Source: Microbotryum silenes-acaulis (taxonomy: Eukaryota > Basidiomycota > Microbotryomycetes > Microbotryales > Microbotryaceae). From it: a stretch of DNA of 64,000 bases. Positions within the stretch are counted from its first letter, which is position 1. Every line of letters begins with the position of its first letter. This document shows positions 53,172 through 64,000 of this stretch, piece after piece. The DNA lies in assembly GCA_003665825.1 (NCBI GenBank), contig QPFY01000001.1:1233001-1297000 (forward strand), written 5' to 3'. A model generated the notes under the pieces. The model had not been told where the DNA came from. It ran no database searches and saw nothing but the letters and a program-made list of their open reading frames with translations. The translations under genes were made by a program, and so were the position numbers.

Positions 53172-53547
53172 TCAACTCGCTCGGGCTTCTTCGCCTCACA
53201 TCGGCGGGTCTTCTTTCCCCCTTCCAATATCCGAATAGTCTTACCGTTTTTGTTCTAGACAAAAAGCGAGCCCCCCCAAGAATTCGTCTCATTGTCTGTC
53301 ATATGTCACGTCATTTGTGTTCTCTCTTCTGTATCTAGCTTTTGTTTAGGATTTTCTCCTTCATTTGTTTGCGTCCAGGTTTGTGTCTCGTCTCTGGAAT
53401 GTCCAGGCTCAACACTTTCATCTAACCCTTCTGCTTATTCTTCTTGGAGTCGACTCCGAGTTTGAAGCACACTAACTTTCTTTCTCGATACGTAACACCT
53501 CTCTCAAACCCATCCAACATCCAATTCCAGGACCCATCTAGTCACCC
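53172..53547. other. Convergent region between the OPT pseudogene and the RWDD2-like gene
   Basis: T/C-rich 376 bp holding 3' flanks of two convergent genes. No further gene seen. Confidence 0.45.
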
Positions 53548-54822
53548 CTAAGTAAAGCTCCCCCCCGCCACCACCAAGCCAAACACCTCCCCCAACCCCT
53601 GGCCGACCAAATACTCCTTCACCTGCCCCATCTCGATCCTATTATTCCTGAACCCCCCTTTCTCAATTAAAGACGTGATCTCGGACATGCTTGAGAATAT
53701 GCGGGATGTGATGGGAGTGCGATGGCGTTCGGAGACCTGGGAGGCGAAGGTAACGGTAAGGATTTTTATTTATTTATTTAACTCTTTGCGCGTCCGAGGT
53801 GAACACCGTTTCGAGTGCACGCACCTTCTTTTGGAAACTGGGTATGTCACTCCATGATACACTTTTAATCTCACTCATGTATTGATCGATCTTGTTGGAT
53901 TCGCCTTCGAGGCAGAGGATCGCCGGTTTGCCTATCGAAGTAGGGGGAGGGGGTGCCGAAAGATGGGTGGGGGTCAGTTTACCTGTCGATCAGATGGGCG
54001 ACGAGGGTCAAAGTCGGGATACATACCGGCTAATACGAATCCGGTGAGTTGGTATTCCTTAGCCCAAATGACCTAAGTCGCAAGTCAGGATAAAGGAGTC
54101 GTAAGCTCCAACCCCAGTCCCGATTCCCGAAATCGCTCGCCTCTTCGGCCCGCCTCGGGAAAAAGACTCACAATATCATCCCTCTTTTCCCTCGTCGACA
54201 AGGACTGAAAAAGGAACCAGACCCTGACCATTTCCTCAACCCCTTCGTCCTTCCCTATCCCTCCAATCTCCGTATTCAACCCCACGGACTCGAGCTCAGT
54301 GCGCTCCTTCCACCGTCCGGCCAATCCCTCCCTAACGTCTTGAAGCCAATCGATCAAGAACTGCGCCGCCACCCCTACTTGAGCCTCGTGCAACAAAGGG
54401 GATATCGGCAGTCTCTCAACAAGAGCTGTATGTCCCCCCCTTGGTAACCAAGAAGGTTGATGTACGGTCGCTTGGACGAGACGTTGAGTCGCCCTGAGGG
54501 AGGACGAAGGGTCCAAGTGTAATGGCAAGCCCATTGATAGCTCCGCTTGTCCAACTCCTTCCCCATCAGAGAAGTCGAGTCGAATTCGAAATGTTAAACG
54601 ATCCCATGTCCCCATCCTTGTTGAAGAAGAACGAGTCGTGTTCGTGATCAAAGATAACGATCCCCTCAATTCCTCCACTCCTTCCCTTGTAGGTGGGGTA
54701 ATCAGTTCGAATTCATCTTGTAAAGGATAGAGGGATTCGAGGAGGTCCAAAGCTTCGAGCTGGGATTCGAGCAGCTCGAGAGGGAGGAAGGTGGGAGAGT
54801 GTGGAGGGGAAGGTGGGGGCAT
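53548..54822 (-). CDS. RWD domain-containing protein 2-like (RWD plus DUF1115)
   Basis: The N-terminal RWD domain starts LESQLEALDLLESLYPLQDE, the usual Glu-rich helix with the YP motif. The DUF1115 part reads RVWFLFQSLSTREKRDDIV, then by splicing VIWAKEYQLTGFVLAGKPAI and LCLEGESNKIDQYM. The C-terminal exon encodes MGQVKEYLVGQGLGEVFGLV and ends GGSFT. At least four exons. This two-domain order is that of RWDD2A/B, whose cellular role is poorly known. The start ATG at 54822 precedes MPPPSPPHSPTFLPL; upstream in-frame sequence to 55095 is not conserved-looking. Confidence 0.85.
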
Positions 54823-55108
54823 GGTGGGGTTCCGGAGGGGTGTGTGGGGGTTGAGAAGGAAGGGGGAAGGGAGGTGGAGGTTTCGCAAGATGGCGGAGCG
54901 GAGCTCAGATCGGGAAATCGACGATATGTGGTGATCTCGTGCGGAGTAGTCAGAATCACTTGGGCAAGAACGAAGGTGTTTGTACAAACATGCAGCGAAA
55001 CGCGAAAAAGAACAACAACCCCACCATCCGGCAAAGCCGACTGAAGGCATACCCGACAAATGAAAACCCCCACCCCACCCTACCTCCCTTGCCATTCCTT
55101 TCCCCTCC

Positions 55109-55816
55109 TCAAAATCGCATCAACGTCCCCGTCGTAGGTGGTGGTATCGTCACTTTATCCGCTCTCGAACCCGAAAACTTCCACAACATGAACAACATGA
55201 CGAAACCACAAATGATACCCAGTTGGATCCTCCCGTTCCCTTTCCCCGATTGAACCGACCGGGCGAATCGGCCCGTCGTGTTGGAGAGGGAGACTTTGAA
55301 TTGGTCAAAGGAGTTGTTCTGCAGGGGGGATGATGAAGGGGGGTCGTGGTCAGTTTTGGGGAGGAAGGGGGGGAAAGGAAGAGAAGCGAGGGGGTGTCAA
55401 GTCCAAGAGTGACTTACGGTGCTGTCCAGTAATGTGTTTTGTTGTTGTGAATCGCGATAAATATCATTCGTCACCTAAAAAGTTCCACACGAAGAAGAAC
55501 ATCAGCTTCACAAGCCCCTTGCACTGCCCACCACGTCCCATCGCTCCTCATTCCCAGCACTCACACCCCTGATCGCCGAGATCTTGCTATGCAACTCATG
55601 CAAATGACTATCGTTCTGCGCCTCGAGATCCGTCTCTTGAGCATCCGATGCGGCTGTTTTGCTTGATCCACCTAAATGACTGTATGCACCACCTCCTGCT
55701 GCGGCTGCACCGCCACGTGATGTTGAGGTCCAGCTGGGGACGGGCGAAGGGAGGGGGAAAGGGGGGTCAGTGTATTGGTCTGGGGTGGAAAGGTGTGGCA
55801 GGAGGTGCTCACGACA
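55109..55816 (-). CDS. Qc-SNARE of the Sft1/Bet1 type
   Basis: Tail-anchored Golgi/ER vesicle-fusion protein. The SNARE helix is built from three exons: DLEAQNDSHLHELHSKISAI then RGVTNDIYRDSQQQNTLLDS then NNSFDQFKVSLSNTTGRFAR, with the Qc-type central glutamine in the QQQNTL region. The membrane anchor is IQLGIICGFVMLFMLW, followed by a C-terminal tail of about 20 residues, longer than usual. The first coding exon is only ATGTC (55812-55816), continuing at the next exon as WTSTSRGGAAAAGGGAYSHL. The block RGVTNDIY and the short basic segment before the anchor favour Sft1 (Bet1L) over Bet1, but this is not certain. Confidence 0.82.
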
Positions 55817-56849
55817 TTGGGTTAGGAGGAGATGCTGTAGTGAAGCTTGCGTAGAGGATGGACCGGCGGGCGACGTTGGGTGAGTGAGGTGCGAGCCGAT
55901 CGACGCGTCGCGCCTCGATACTAAATTTGGCCAGTTTTGGCAACCGCCGATCGTAGAATACACCGAGTTCGCTGCAACTTTTTTCTCAGGCATGACCGTT
56001 CTCGAAAAAGGTTCGGATGATTCAATCAATCGACTCATTGAAGCCAGATTACACTTAGCCAGCGGGTTGATCAGAATCTTCAAAGACTCGGAGCCTCAGG
56101 AGGTGGTTCTCACGAACGAACGAACGCAGCTTAAAATGTGGTCGATGGCGAGGCGCGGCGAGTAGTCGAGGAAAGCCCGAGCAATCGGCTTTGGGGTGGA
56201 ATCGTGGCGCGCCACTGAGTTTCATAACATAAGCAAGTAGGTGGCAGGGTCACTCGATTGGTGTATAGCGGCGCAGAGGTGTAGAGCGTAAAACGGCCCG
56301 GAGCACGAGCTCCTCTGAGAGGCCGCACCCGGCGCTCCTCATCGCCAACACGATTCGAACGACTACCACAGCGCAGTGCATCCCCCCTTCTGACCATCCT
56401 ACATGTCCATTGTTAACACACATCTGATCCCCAATCCCTGATACGCTACGCTTCATTCCTGCCCGTTCCCAATCTCCCCAGCTCCCTACCCATTTGCAGT
56501 GTAGGTTGACCGACGAAATTCGCCGAGCGACCGAGCGGTCGTATCTTGCAGCAAACTCATCGGCTTCCTCTCTTGTTCGATGGAGTCGGAGAAAAGCCGG
56601 AGCAGACGGTCGAATCTTGACGAATCGATCTTGCAGATGCGAGGGAAGGAACGTAGCGTAGCTCGTTACGACGTTCCGAGCTTGACGTTGCCCGGTGACC
56701 CTGTTGGGGACGAGAGTCAAAATCGACCTCAAGGTGTCGCCTCCCTTCACACAACTGATGCCTCCTATCACGTCCTCATCTCCCTTTTTCGACCTCAATT
56801 TCGTCCATTTCCTCATCTTCCTTGCCCCACTTCCTCCTCACCCCCCCTA
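55817..56849. other. Gene-poor region between SNARE and RRG7 genes
   Basis: About 1 kb. A plus-strand frame (55884-56165, 93 residues) and a minus-strand frame (56250-56816, 188 residues) are open but match nothing I recognise, and the latter is not needed to complete RRG7. Probably promoter plus 3' flank. Confidence 0.4.
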
Positions 56850-57449
56850 TCAGCCACCCCCCACATCCTCCCCCACAAGCTCCCTCATTGCCTTATTCAC
56901 CCCGAAATCCCAACTTTTCTCCTCTTTCCCAACAACCTCTCCCTCGACAGGTCCCCAAAACTCCCTGCCCAACACCCCCTTCCCCAATCTCAACAAGCCC
57001 ATCGGCAATTCCGACGTCAAAGCCGTCTTGATCGCCAATTCGGTGAACCCATTCATACCTACGAGGATACCAAGGCCTCCGGGTTCGGTTGAAAGCACAC
57101 CTTCGAATTCCCTCACGATGGAAGGTTGGAGGGGTTTGGAAACGGCTTTACATTGGACGAGAATGGGGTACCTCTTGGGACGTAGTCGACGAGGTTGGAC
57201 GGAGCCTTCGTGAACAACGTCGTCATCGTCGTCGACGACGGGTCTTTGGGGTATGTAGAAACCTCGTAGATCGATCCCTTTATCGTTCGCCCCTCCGATA
57301 CGGAGAAGGGATTGGAGGGAGAGGGGTGGTTGGGATAGGAACTGAAGGGTCGCGAGTTCGTAGGCGGTTCCTAGGGCGACGGTGGAGATACGAGGAGGGG
57401 TGGACGAGGGGATTCGGGAGGGAAGAGAGGAGGGACGGAGACGGGACAT
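56850..57449 (-). CDS. RRG7: Rrg7-like mitochondrial protein (restriction-endonuclease-like fold)
   Basis: Resembles Rrg7, needed for respiratory growth and mitochondrial genome maintenance in yeast. A single exon encodes 199 residues. The nuclease-like core reads LRIGGANDKGIDLRGFYIPQ followed by ILVQCKAVSK, which fits the D...QxK pattern of the PD-(D/E)xK Mrr-like fold. The next block EFEGVLSTEPGGLGILVG is also characteristic. The N-terminus MSRLRPSSLPSRIPSSTPPR is basic and Ser/Pro-rich, consistent with mitochondrial import. Between the two core motifs lies an acidic loop (DDDDDVV). Catalytic activity of the family is not established. Confidence 0.78.
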   Translation of the reverse strand: MSRLRPSSLPSRIPSSTPPRISTVALGTAYELATLQFLSQPPLSLQSLLRIGGANDKGIDLRGFYIPQRPVVDDDDDVVHEGSVQPRRLRPKRYPILVQCKAVSKPLQPSIVREFEGVLSTEPGGLGILVGMNGFTELAIKTALTSELPMGLLRLGKGVLGREFWGPVEGEVVGKEEKSWDFGVNKAMRELVGEDVGGG

Positions 57450-57680
57450 CGAGTCCCAGGAAGGTCGGAGGGGCTCGCTGAGGTATGGAAGGTGGAAGGA
57501 GGATGAAAATGCAGAGACTATTCCAGGAGCGCTCGGGCTTTGTTCTTCTGAGCCGTCTATGCAGGTCTCTTCGTTTTGTCTCCCGTCGCGGCGCGCGTCA
57601 TTTCATGTCTCTTCTCCCACCACCTTGTTCAGCCTCATCGCACTCTGACCTGCCGTGCCCATCACCACGAACCGAAGAAT

Positions 57681-60002
57681 ATGAGCCGCGACTGGGCCCA
57701 ACTCAAAGAGCGACGGGACAAAGCCCATGCCGGTGTCAAAGCTGCCTCGAGCACTACGGCTGTTTCCTCCGCACCGTCAGCTCCGGCTATGACGAGCTCC
57801 GCAGAGGCCGAGTCACGTGAGTTGTCCATGAACGGTCGCTCGCGATCCATCGATATTCTAAGATGCTCATCTTATGGAATGTGTGCCTTTAAAAACTCAG
57901 TTGCTAGGCCGTCAGCACCCTTACAAGCCCCCATAACGGCTTCACCCTCGCTGAAGCCAGTGACGACAACACCGACGAACCCGGAAGAGCCCTCGACGAA
58001 TAAACGCTCAACGATGAGCTACACCGACCTTCCTTCAACGCTTTCGATCCAAGACCTCCCTAACCGAGGTCGGGGCATGGTCTCGACGACCAACATCACA
58101 GTCGGTACGCCCTTTCCTCCACCTTCCCTCCCTCATCAAGAAAGCTTACCTCCCTCTTTCTTCTCCCATTAGGTACGACTCTCCTCAATACGAAACCCTT
58201 CCTCTCCCTCTTGGACAACGCGAACCTCCGTCTGCGATGTTCGACTTGCCACGTCAACGAGATGGAGATGAACGTCAAACAAGCGTTGCTGCAATGCTCG
58301 GGATGTCGAGTCGTGAGATATTGTTCAAAGGTGTGTCTCTTCCTCCCGAGCTGGCTTCAATTCCGTCAAGGGAACGTCGCACTCAATTTATTTCGACTCT
58401 GAACCCCCATAGGCATGCCAGAAATCAGATTGGAAAGACCATAAACCCGAATGCGACGCCATGAAACGCTGGAAAGTGCAAGGCACTGAACGATCGACCG
58501 CAAGCAAATCGTCCGAATTTCCCGATACGAGGATACGAGCGCTTGCGAGGGTATTGTGGAAATTCGATAAGGAGGGCAAAGTGGCTGTGAGCGGATGTTT
58601 GGGTCGATGGGTGGGGGTGATGGTAGCGGATATTGTTGATTGAGACGATTGTGTGTACATTCACAGCAAGATGAATTCGCTTCACTTTACGCTGGTATGT
58701 TCTTGCTTTTTCTCGCGATCAGGGTCCCGAAGCTGATCTTCACTCCTCTCTACCAGGCGACTACCTCAAGGACGAGATGACGGAAGAAAATGGCTCGTGG
58801 CTTATGAGTTTGAACGAATACGTGACCCCGGCCACGTTGAGGGAGTACATCCCTTCCGTCGAAGCGTGGAAAAAGATATGCGCTCAGGTGAGATCACTGT
58901 GTCATCGGGCACTGAGTGAGAAATGGTGCTGATTGCCCTTTTCAAAGCCTTTTTCAACCGCAGTACGATCTCAACTCTTTCGCCCTCACAACGCCCTACC
59001 TCGACACCGTTGGTGTCTCGATATCTCCTCTCGTCGCCCTCTTCAACCACTCCTGCCAAGCCAACGCCGTCATAGTCTTCCCCTCCGTACCTTCCCCCTC
59101 CAAAAACCCCGCATACATGCGCGTCGTCGCCATCCGCCCTATCAAAGAGGGCGAAGAAGTCGTGACGAGTTATGTTGATCCTTTGTTGACGTGGGGGAGG
59201 AGGAGGAAGGAGTTGAGGGAGAGGTATGGGTTTGAATGTTGTTGTGCGGTTTGTGAGAAGGTGGGAGTGGATAAGAGGGAGAGGGTGTTTTGCAAGAATG
59301 GTGCGAAAGGGTGCGAAGGGGAGATCAAGCTTTTAGGTCAGTCAGGCTGTAGTCGTCACGCTGCCTCCCATCGACAAGCAAACTGACTCTCCACTCTCCC
59401 TTCGACCAGACTCGACCCAAACGGACCTCGACCCCACTTACTACTGCGCGACGTGCCACCCCCACCCCTCCACCCTCGCAAGCCAAATCGAGCCCCTCCT
59501 GACCCGCGTCGAGACCTACCTCCTCTCCCCCTCCTTCGGCCAAGCGACCGACTCGATCCCTCTCCTCGAGCTCCTAACCCACCTCACCAAACACCTCAAG
59601 CCCACTTCTTACCCTCTCCCGTCTCTCCTCCAAGCTTTACTTACTTCGCTCCTCGATCGAACGATGTTCATCGGAGCTTTGGGCGTCGCTAATCAACTCC
59701 TAGTCAGCCTGGACGAGATTCATGGTTTCGACCATCCTCATCCAACCAAATCCGTCGTCCTAGCGGCGATCGTCAAGTTGCGCGTCGCCTCGAGGGACGA
59801 AGGCGACGTCGACAAGTATTGGCTCGATACGCAGGGCCTCTGCACCACGTGGGATTATGCTAAAAGGGCTGTGAGGGAGGTGGAGACAAGTTTCGGGAAG
59901 GGAAGTCGGTTGGGGGAGGAAATGAGGAGTATGGAGGCGACAACGCAACAGGCGGTGGGGATGCACAAGGCTTTTTCGAACGTAGGGCGTGGCCCGAGCT
60001 AG
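57681..60002 (+). CDS. SET and MYND domain protein (SMYD-type lysine methyltransferase)
   Basis: Predicted SAM-dependent protein lysine methyltransferase. The SET domain is split by a MYND zinc finger: N-SET block LPNRGRGMVSTTNITVGTTL, then MYND cysteines in CSTCHVNE, LLQCSGCRVVRYCSKACQKS and WKDHKPEC. The SET core has VALFNHSCQANAVIVFPSVP (NHSCxxNA) and IRPIKEGEEVVTSYVDPLL. A post-SET cysteine cluster (YGFECCCAVCEK) and a helical C-terminal region typical of SMYD proteins follow. About seven exons, roughly 600 residues; the N-terminal 80 residues are Ser/Thr/Pro-rich. ATG 57681 gives MSRDWAQLKERRDKAHAG. Substrate is unknown. Confidence 0.92.
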
Positions 60003-60100
60003 AACGTCTCGAGAAGGCTGTCGATACGGAATCAAGTTCAATGCAAAATGCAAAATGCAATACTATATTCCAATCAGCAAATTCACTCCTCGAGACCATC
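60003..60100. other. Short convergent gap between SMYD and GLE1 genes
   Basis: Only 97 bp separate the two stop codons, so the 3' untranslated regions must be very short or overlap antisense. Confidence 0.6.
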
Positions 60101-62652
60101 TTAAAGATCCGGCTTCCTCCCCTGCGTCATCTCCACTTTCCCCTTCTTCTCCCACTCCTCCAACCAAAGCGTCAACCTGACCGTCGAACTAACACTTTTA
60201 TCACTAAAACCTGCCTTACCCTCCCTAATCCCCTCCCTCAACAAGACCTCCAAAACTTTCGCGAATTGCTTCCCATAAACTTCCAGCAACCTTTCCCCCG
60301 CGATCTCCAAGAACGATCCCAACAATTGGGGTGTAGGCTGCAACCCGACCAACGGGACTCTCAAAATCAAAACGATCCATCTCCACCCCGCCGCAAGTCT
60401 GAAATGAGGCGGCACATGAGCCACCTGTTCGCGCGGACAGGGTCCTTGAGGTGCTTCGAGGGGGGAGGTTTGCGAGATGGCGGCGTAGAGAGCGATGAGG
60501 CCTGACATGCGGGAGGCGTATTGGATGAGCGATTCGCCTGCTGAGGGTGGTGCATGGCCAAGGGATTTTTGGTGCGCTTCTTCGGTTTGACCCTGGAGGT
60601 TTCCAGTGGGAGGGAGTGGACAGTGATGAGTTTGTGTCCCTTCAATGGTGAGTTGGTGAAGAACGGACTCACGGGTTGTTTAGGAGGCCACCACCCCGTG
60701 ATCCAAAAGCACTTCTTCACCAAACGAGCCATCAACACCTCGCCCAATTCCTGGTGTCCTCGCACAATCAACCCAATCACGACCCTCGCAAGTGGATAAG
60801 CCGTCGAGACCCTCGCCGTCACCTCCGTCTCCGCTTGTTTGACCAACGCCTTGGCAAGATGGTTCAACGTCCAACGGTAAGGTTCTCGAGGTCCACCGGG
60901 CGGTGGTCGCATTGAGGAAAGAACTTGGTCGACTTGGTTGATCACGCGTAGAGTCATCTCGGCCGAGGCGGTCAGTTGACCAATCTTGGGCGTGATGGCT
61001 CGTTTCGCCGTGAAGCATTCTTTGCGATAAGTCGGGTTTCGGGAAACGACGGGCAGAACACCCGTTTTGATTTGCTGTGACGGAGGGAAGAAGCTTTGTT
61101 CAGGGCTATGCGGGACTTTCTCCAGACAGATCGTCTTACTACCCCACTCTACTCACCGTCATGACTGCTGTCCATCTCTCCCATTCGGCCTGCGGTGATC
61201 CTTCGATCCCCTTCCCACTAGGCGGAGCAATAATGGCCAACTTCTTATCTCGCTCCTCCTGTTCCTTGACCCTCTTTTCCTCCTCCTCTTGCCTCCTCTT
61301 CCTCTCCTCCGCTTCCTTCCTTTCCCTCTCCTCCCCCTCCTTGACCTTCCTCTCCTCCTCTTCCTTCTTCTTCCGTTCCTCCGCCTCCCTCATCTCCTTG
61401 GCCTTCCGTTCAGCCTCTTGTCGTTTCCTCCGATTCTCTTCCAAGACCCTTTGTTTATCCCCTTCCTCCTTCTCGGCCTCGCGGATGGAAGCCTCGATCG
61501 AATCCCACAAAGCCGCATTGCGCGTCTGGAACGATTTCACCAATGCTGCTTTCTCCGCTGATGCTTGTAGAGCCAAAGAGGAGAGCCGCGATTCGATCGA
61601 TGAGATGTCATTCGTGATGGAGGTGGAGGAGTGGGTGCGGCTCGCTGTTGGTGAGGTCGAGAACGATCGAGCGAGACTGAGGTGGAAGGATCGGTTTGCG
61701 CTGGCCTGTGGGATCGGCGGTTCGGGAAAGAATTAGCTCGTACGATATCAAGTTTTGGAGTAGACATTGAATAATACGACTGCGATGAAATGTCGCACCC
61801 AACTGATGGCCTTTGAGCGATCGTCCCAGATCTGGAAGGCGTCGGTGCCTCCATAAGCCTTGAGGTGGTGATCCGGGGACATGGCTCTGTACAGGCACCA
61901 ACGACAGGTATTACTATCAGTCTAGGCGTTCGCTATGCGTATGCAATCGTCGTGCACTGCACGTACATGCGGCTGGATCTTGCCTTGGCGCCTCGTGCAC
62001 TCGATCTGTCACCATTCGCCCTCCTCCACCCACCGATCCCGACCGACCCGATAGGACCAACGGGCCATTCGTCCTCTTCACTATCGCTGTACTCGTCATC
62101 GTCCTGATCGTCATCCTGATCGTTATCCTCATCATCGTTCACAAGGTGATCAGGCCGGGTATCCCGTCGTCTCCAACTCGATTGATCGAGGTCCTCGTCG
62201 GACGAGTTCGAATCAAACTGCACCAATTTGCCCTTGCGTGATTTAACCGATGGAGGTGCGACCGTTCGAATAGGTCGGGGAATAAAGTTCGAAGGGGACA
62301 CGGCTAAAGTGGTGGTACTGGACGCGGTCTGTGCGAAAGTCACGGTCGAGGTGGAGGATGTGGGGTTGGATAGACCTGCAGTTGGTGGTCGTCGTCGAAA
62401 GGGGGCTTTACGGATGGGTCTGCTAACAATGGAGAAATCTATTTTAGCTCATACATGCACCAACAAAAACAAAGGCTCGACTGACCTCGAAGCAAGTCGT
62501 TCCAGAGGCACAGGCGCGTCCGAATCGTCATCGTCGTCGCCGTGTTTGATGAGGGGCTGAGCTCTTCTTACGGAGCTGATGGTCACGCGTGCATCGTCAT
62601 GCTCAGATTCAGACGCGGATGAAGAGGATGATGCCTCGAGGCCAAACTTCAT
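60101..62652 (-). CDS. GLE1: Gle1 mRNA export factor
   Basis: Nuclear-pore cytoplasmic-face protein that, with inositol hexakisphosphate, activates the DEAD-box helicase Dbp5 to release exported mRNA. The N-terminal region is disordered with acidic runs (DDEDNDQDDDQDDDEYSDSE). A long coiled coil rich in EER/KRR repeats follows (61139-61500), then the conserved C-terminal HEAT-like domain: PTYRKECFTAKRAITPKIGQ, LARVVIGLIVRGHQELGEVL and CFWITGWWPPKQP. It ends VEMTQGRKPDL. At least six exons, roughly 650 residues. The start at 62652 (MKFGLEASSSSSASES) is the first plausible ATG. Middle exon edges around 61740-61920 are approximate. Confidence 0.93.
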
Positions 62653-63994
62653 CGTGGCGTCGTCGCAGGGTGGAAGCTGATGGGTCGTGGCAGGCAAGGC
62701 GGAAGCGTCGAAGGCGCGCGGCAGCCTAGACTTGCCGGCAGACTCTGGCAGAAGCAGGCACTGCAGAAGCTGGCAAGTTTGCTTATTTATTTGGTATGTT
62801 TCAGCGTAACAATGTCAATGCCTAAAAATATTTGGAAAACTCAGAGGAGAAGTTTTTTTGAGGCAAACTGGCTAGGCATTTGAAGGCCGGCAGCGAGCTA
62901 GTAGCTAGTAACAGGAGCTGATAGCCCGAGCTAGTCCGAGGAGTTAGGTTGCAGTTTTGACCAGGATCAGGGGAGCGGTTGAAAGTCGTAAGTCAGGTCA
63001 GAGGCGATAGCCTAGTTAACGTGGTCCAGCGTCCGAGAAGTTGTACACTAGCTGGAATTCAAATTATCATTCTCATCCTAACCACCACTGCGACGTGCAC
63101 ATAACGTGCACATCCACCTGCTGCGTCAAGGCGAGCAGACACTTCGCAGGACAATCGCATAAAAAGATCCACTTTGACCAAGCTCGCGTATATGTTGCGT
63201 ACGGAAACCCCCAGACTGACATAGAATGCTTGAACATCTAGGACGAAGTTCAAGGAAAAGGGGTCGAGGTGAGTCAACCCGATGCCTTGGGCTGGGTGAG
63301 GTGCGCAGGTTTTCTTGAGGAAACCGGGTGTGGTTTAGTCGATCGGTCTCGACTCGGTTGCATCAAGAAAACTTGCGACTCACCACGGCTCAAGGCATCA
63401 CCTGTCCTGGCAATGATGTGTCGATGTCAGCTTCTTAAACGTCAACTTGACTCCATCACTCCAAGCTCGCGACTCTCGAGCCGATTGGAAGTATTTCCAT
63501 GATCGGCTCTTTGCACAGCGTTTTGCTCGGTTGATTGCTTGATAGATTGTAGTGTCATTACGCAATATGCAAATCCATCACAGCTCACTCGAGTTTCTGC
63601 GGGGGCCATAAGGACTGCAAAGCTCTCACAATAGCTTGAGAACATCCAAACTGGGCAGCGCGCCTGGAACACTTCTTGCAGACGTCAGTGTGCCGCTCCT
63701 CATCTTTTGAGACCAAGAACATGATGGCCCACCTTGAGTGCGTAGATAATCAACAATGTGCCAATGCTGAGCTTTGACGGCGGCTTCTAGCATCTCACTT
63801 GTTGCACAACAGCGAGGGGATACCTTGCAGCGCTTTTTACTTGGGCGTGGCAAAGGCGTAGTCCCGATCGAGTGCCGAGCGAGGAGAGCGGCCTGAGGTG
63901 GCAACGTATCAGACCCGGTATGAGATGACGATGACTTGCCGCGACCAGACGCCTCTATGCGTCCCACTGTTGGAGTCGGTCCATCCAATAGCAA
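62653..63994. other. Gene-poor right end of the window
   Basis: About 1.3 kb upstream of GLE1. Apart from a doubtful minus-strand frame near the edge (listed separately), it holds AT-rich and GC-rich stretches with no recognised gene. Confidence 0.4.
63480..63994 (-). CDS. Possible partial hypothetical protein at the window edge
   Basis: A minus-strand frame runs off the right edge and reads TSEMLEAAVKAQHWHIVDYL, which is faintly ankyrin-like (helix, turn, then HIVxYLL-type helix). A donor after RTQ and an acceptor near 63660 could join it to a further short exon. One degenerate repeat is too little for a family call, and the region could be non-coding. Confidence 0.25.
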
Positions 63995-64000
63995 TTTGAC

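Noticed and set aside
56250..56816. Minus-strand frame of 188 residues as a second exon of RRG7
   Set aside because: RRG7 already has a plausible full length and stop at 56850. No donor that would extend it is evident, and the frame lacks conserved sequence.

Overview
The window is nuclear DNA of a basidiomycete fungus, most likely a yeast or yeast-like member of Pucciniomycotina (Microbotryomycetes-type). It is GC-rich and gene-dense, and almost every gene is split by many short GT-AG introns whose acceptors often follow a CTGAC or CTAAC branch-like motif. The protein set is eukaryotic and fungal: ribosomal proteins eL24 and eL38, Ase1, a TOK-type potassium channel, the fused arginine enzyme Arg5,6, Pmp3, Trm4, Gle1, a sphingolipid delta-8 desaturase and two ATG14/RRG7-type fungal genes. 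A GDP-L-fucose synthase is present, which fits the fucose-containing cell walls known from Microbotryomycetes. All assignments come from reading the translations; no database was searched.

Layout. 1-6.3 kb: GDP-L-fucose synthase (+), an Atg14-like autophagy protein (-) and S-formylglutathione hydrolase (+). 6.9-9.1 kb: cytochrome b5-fused sphingolipid delta-8 desaturase (-), then a 1.4 kb gene-poor stretch. 10.6-20.0 kb: RPL24 (+), ASE1 (+), TOK1 (-), RPL38 (-). 20.5-31 kb: a small hydrophilic protein, a hotdog thioesterase, an OXLD1-type mitochondrial protein (-), the tRNA m5C methyltransferase TRM4, PMP3, one doubtful hypothetical gene and a NUDT19-type Nudix hydrolase (-). 31-37 kb: ARG5,6 (+) converging on the acetyl-CoA acetyltransferase ERG10 (-). 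37.2-39.5 kb: a gene-poor interval with a possible decayed gene. 39.5-41.1 kb: a secreted S1/P1-type nuclease.

41.8-53.2 kb is the most unusual region. It is a cluster of oligopeptide-transporter (OPT) genes on the + strand: one apparently intact copy with at least seven very small exons (8-25 nt) in under 1 kb, a two-exon relic, and a second long copy that I read as a pseudogene. That second copy has two nonsense codons, a clean loss of three exons and a degraded 5' end. The two relic exons match two of the three exons missing from the pseudogene.

53.5-64 kb returns to ordinary genes: an RWDD2-like protein (-), a Qc-SNARE of the Sft1/Bet1 type (-), RRG7 (-), a SET/MYND methyltransferase (+) and the mRNA export factor GLE1 (-). 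The last 1.3 kb is gene-poor, with a doubtful partial reading frame at the edge. The genes are mainly unrelated housekeeping functions and do not form a biosynthetic cluster. No tRNA, rRNA, CRISPR array or intact transposon was seen. Exon boundaries are inferred by eye from splice consensus and family conservation.
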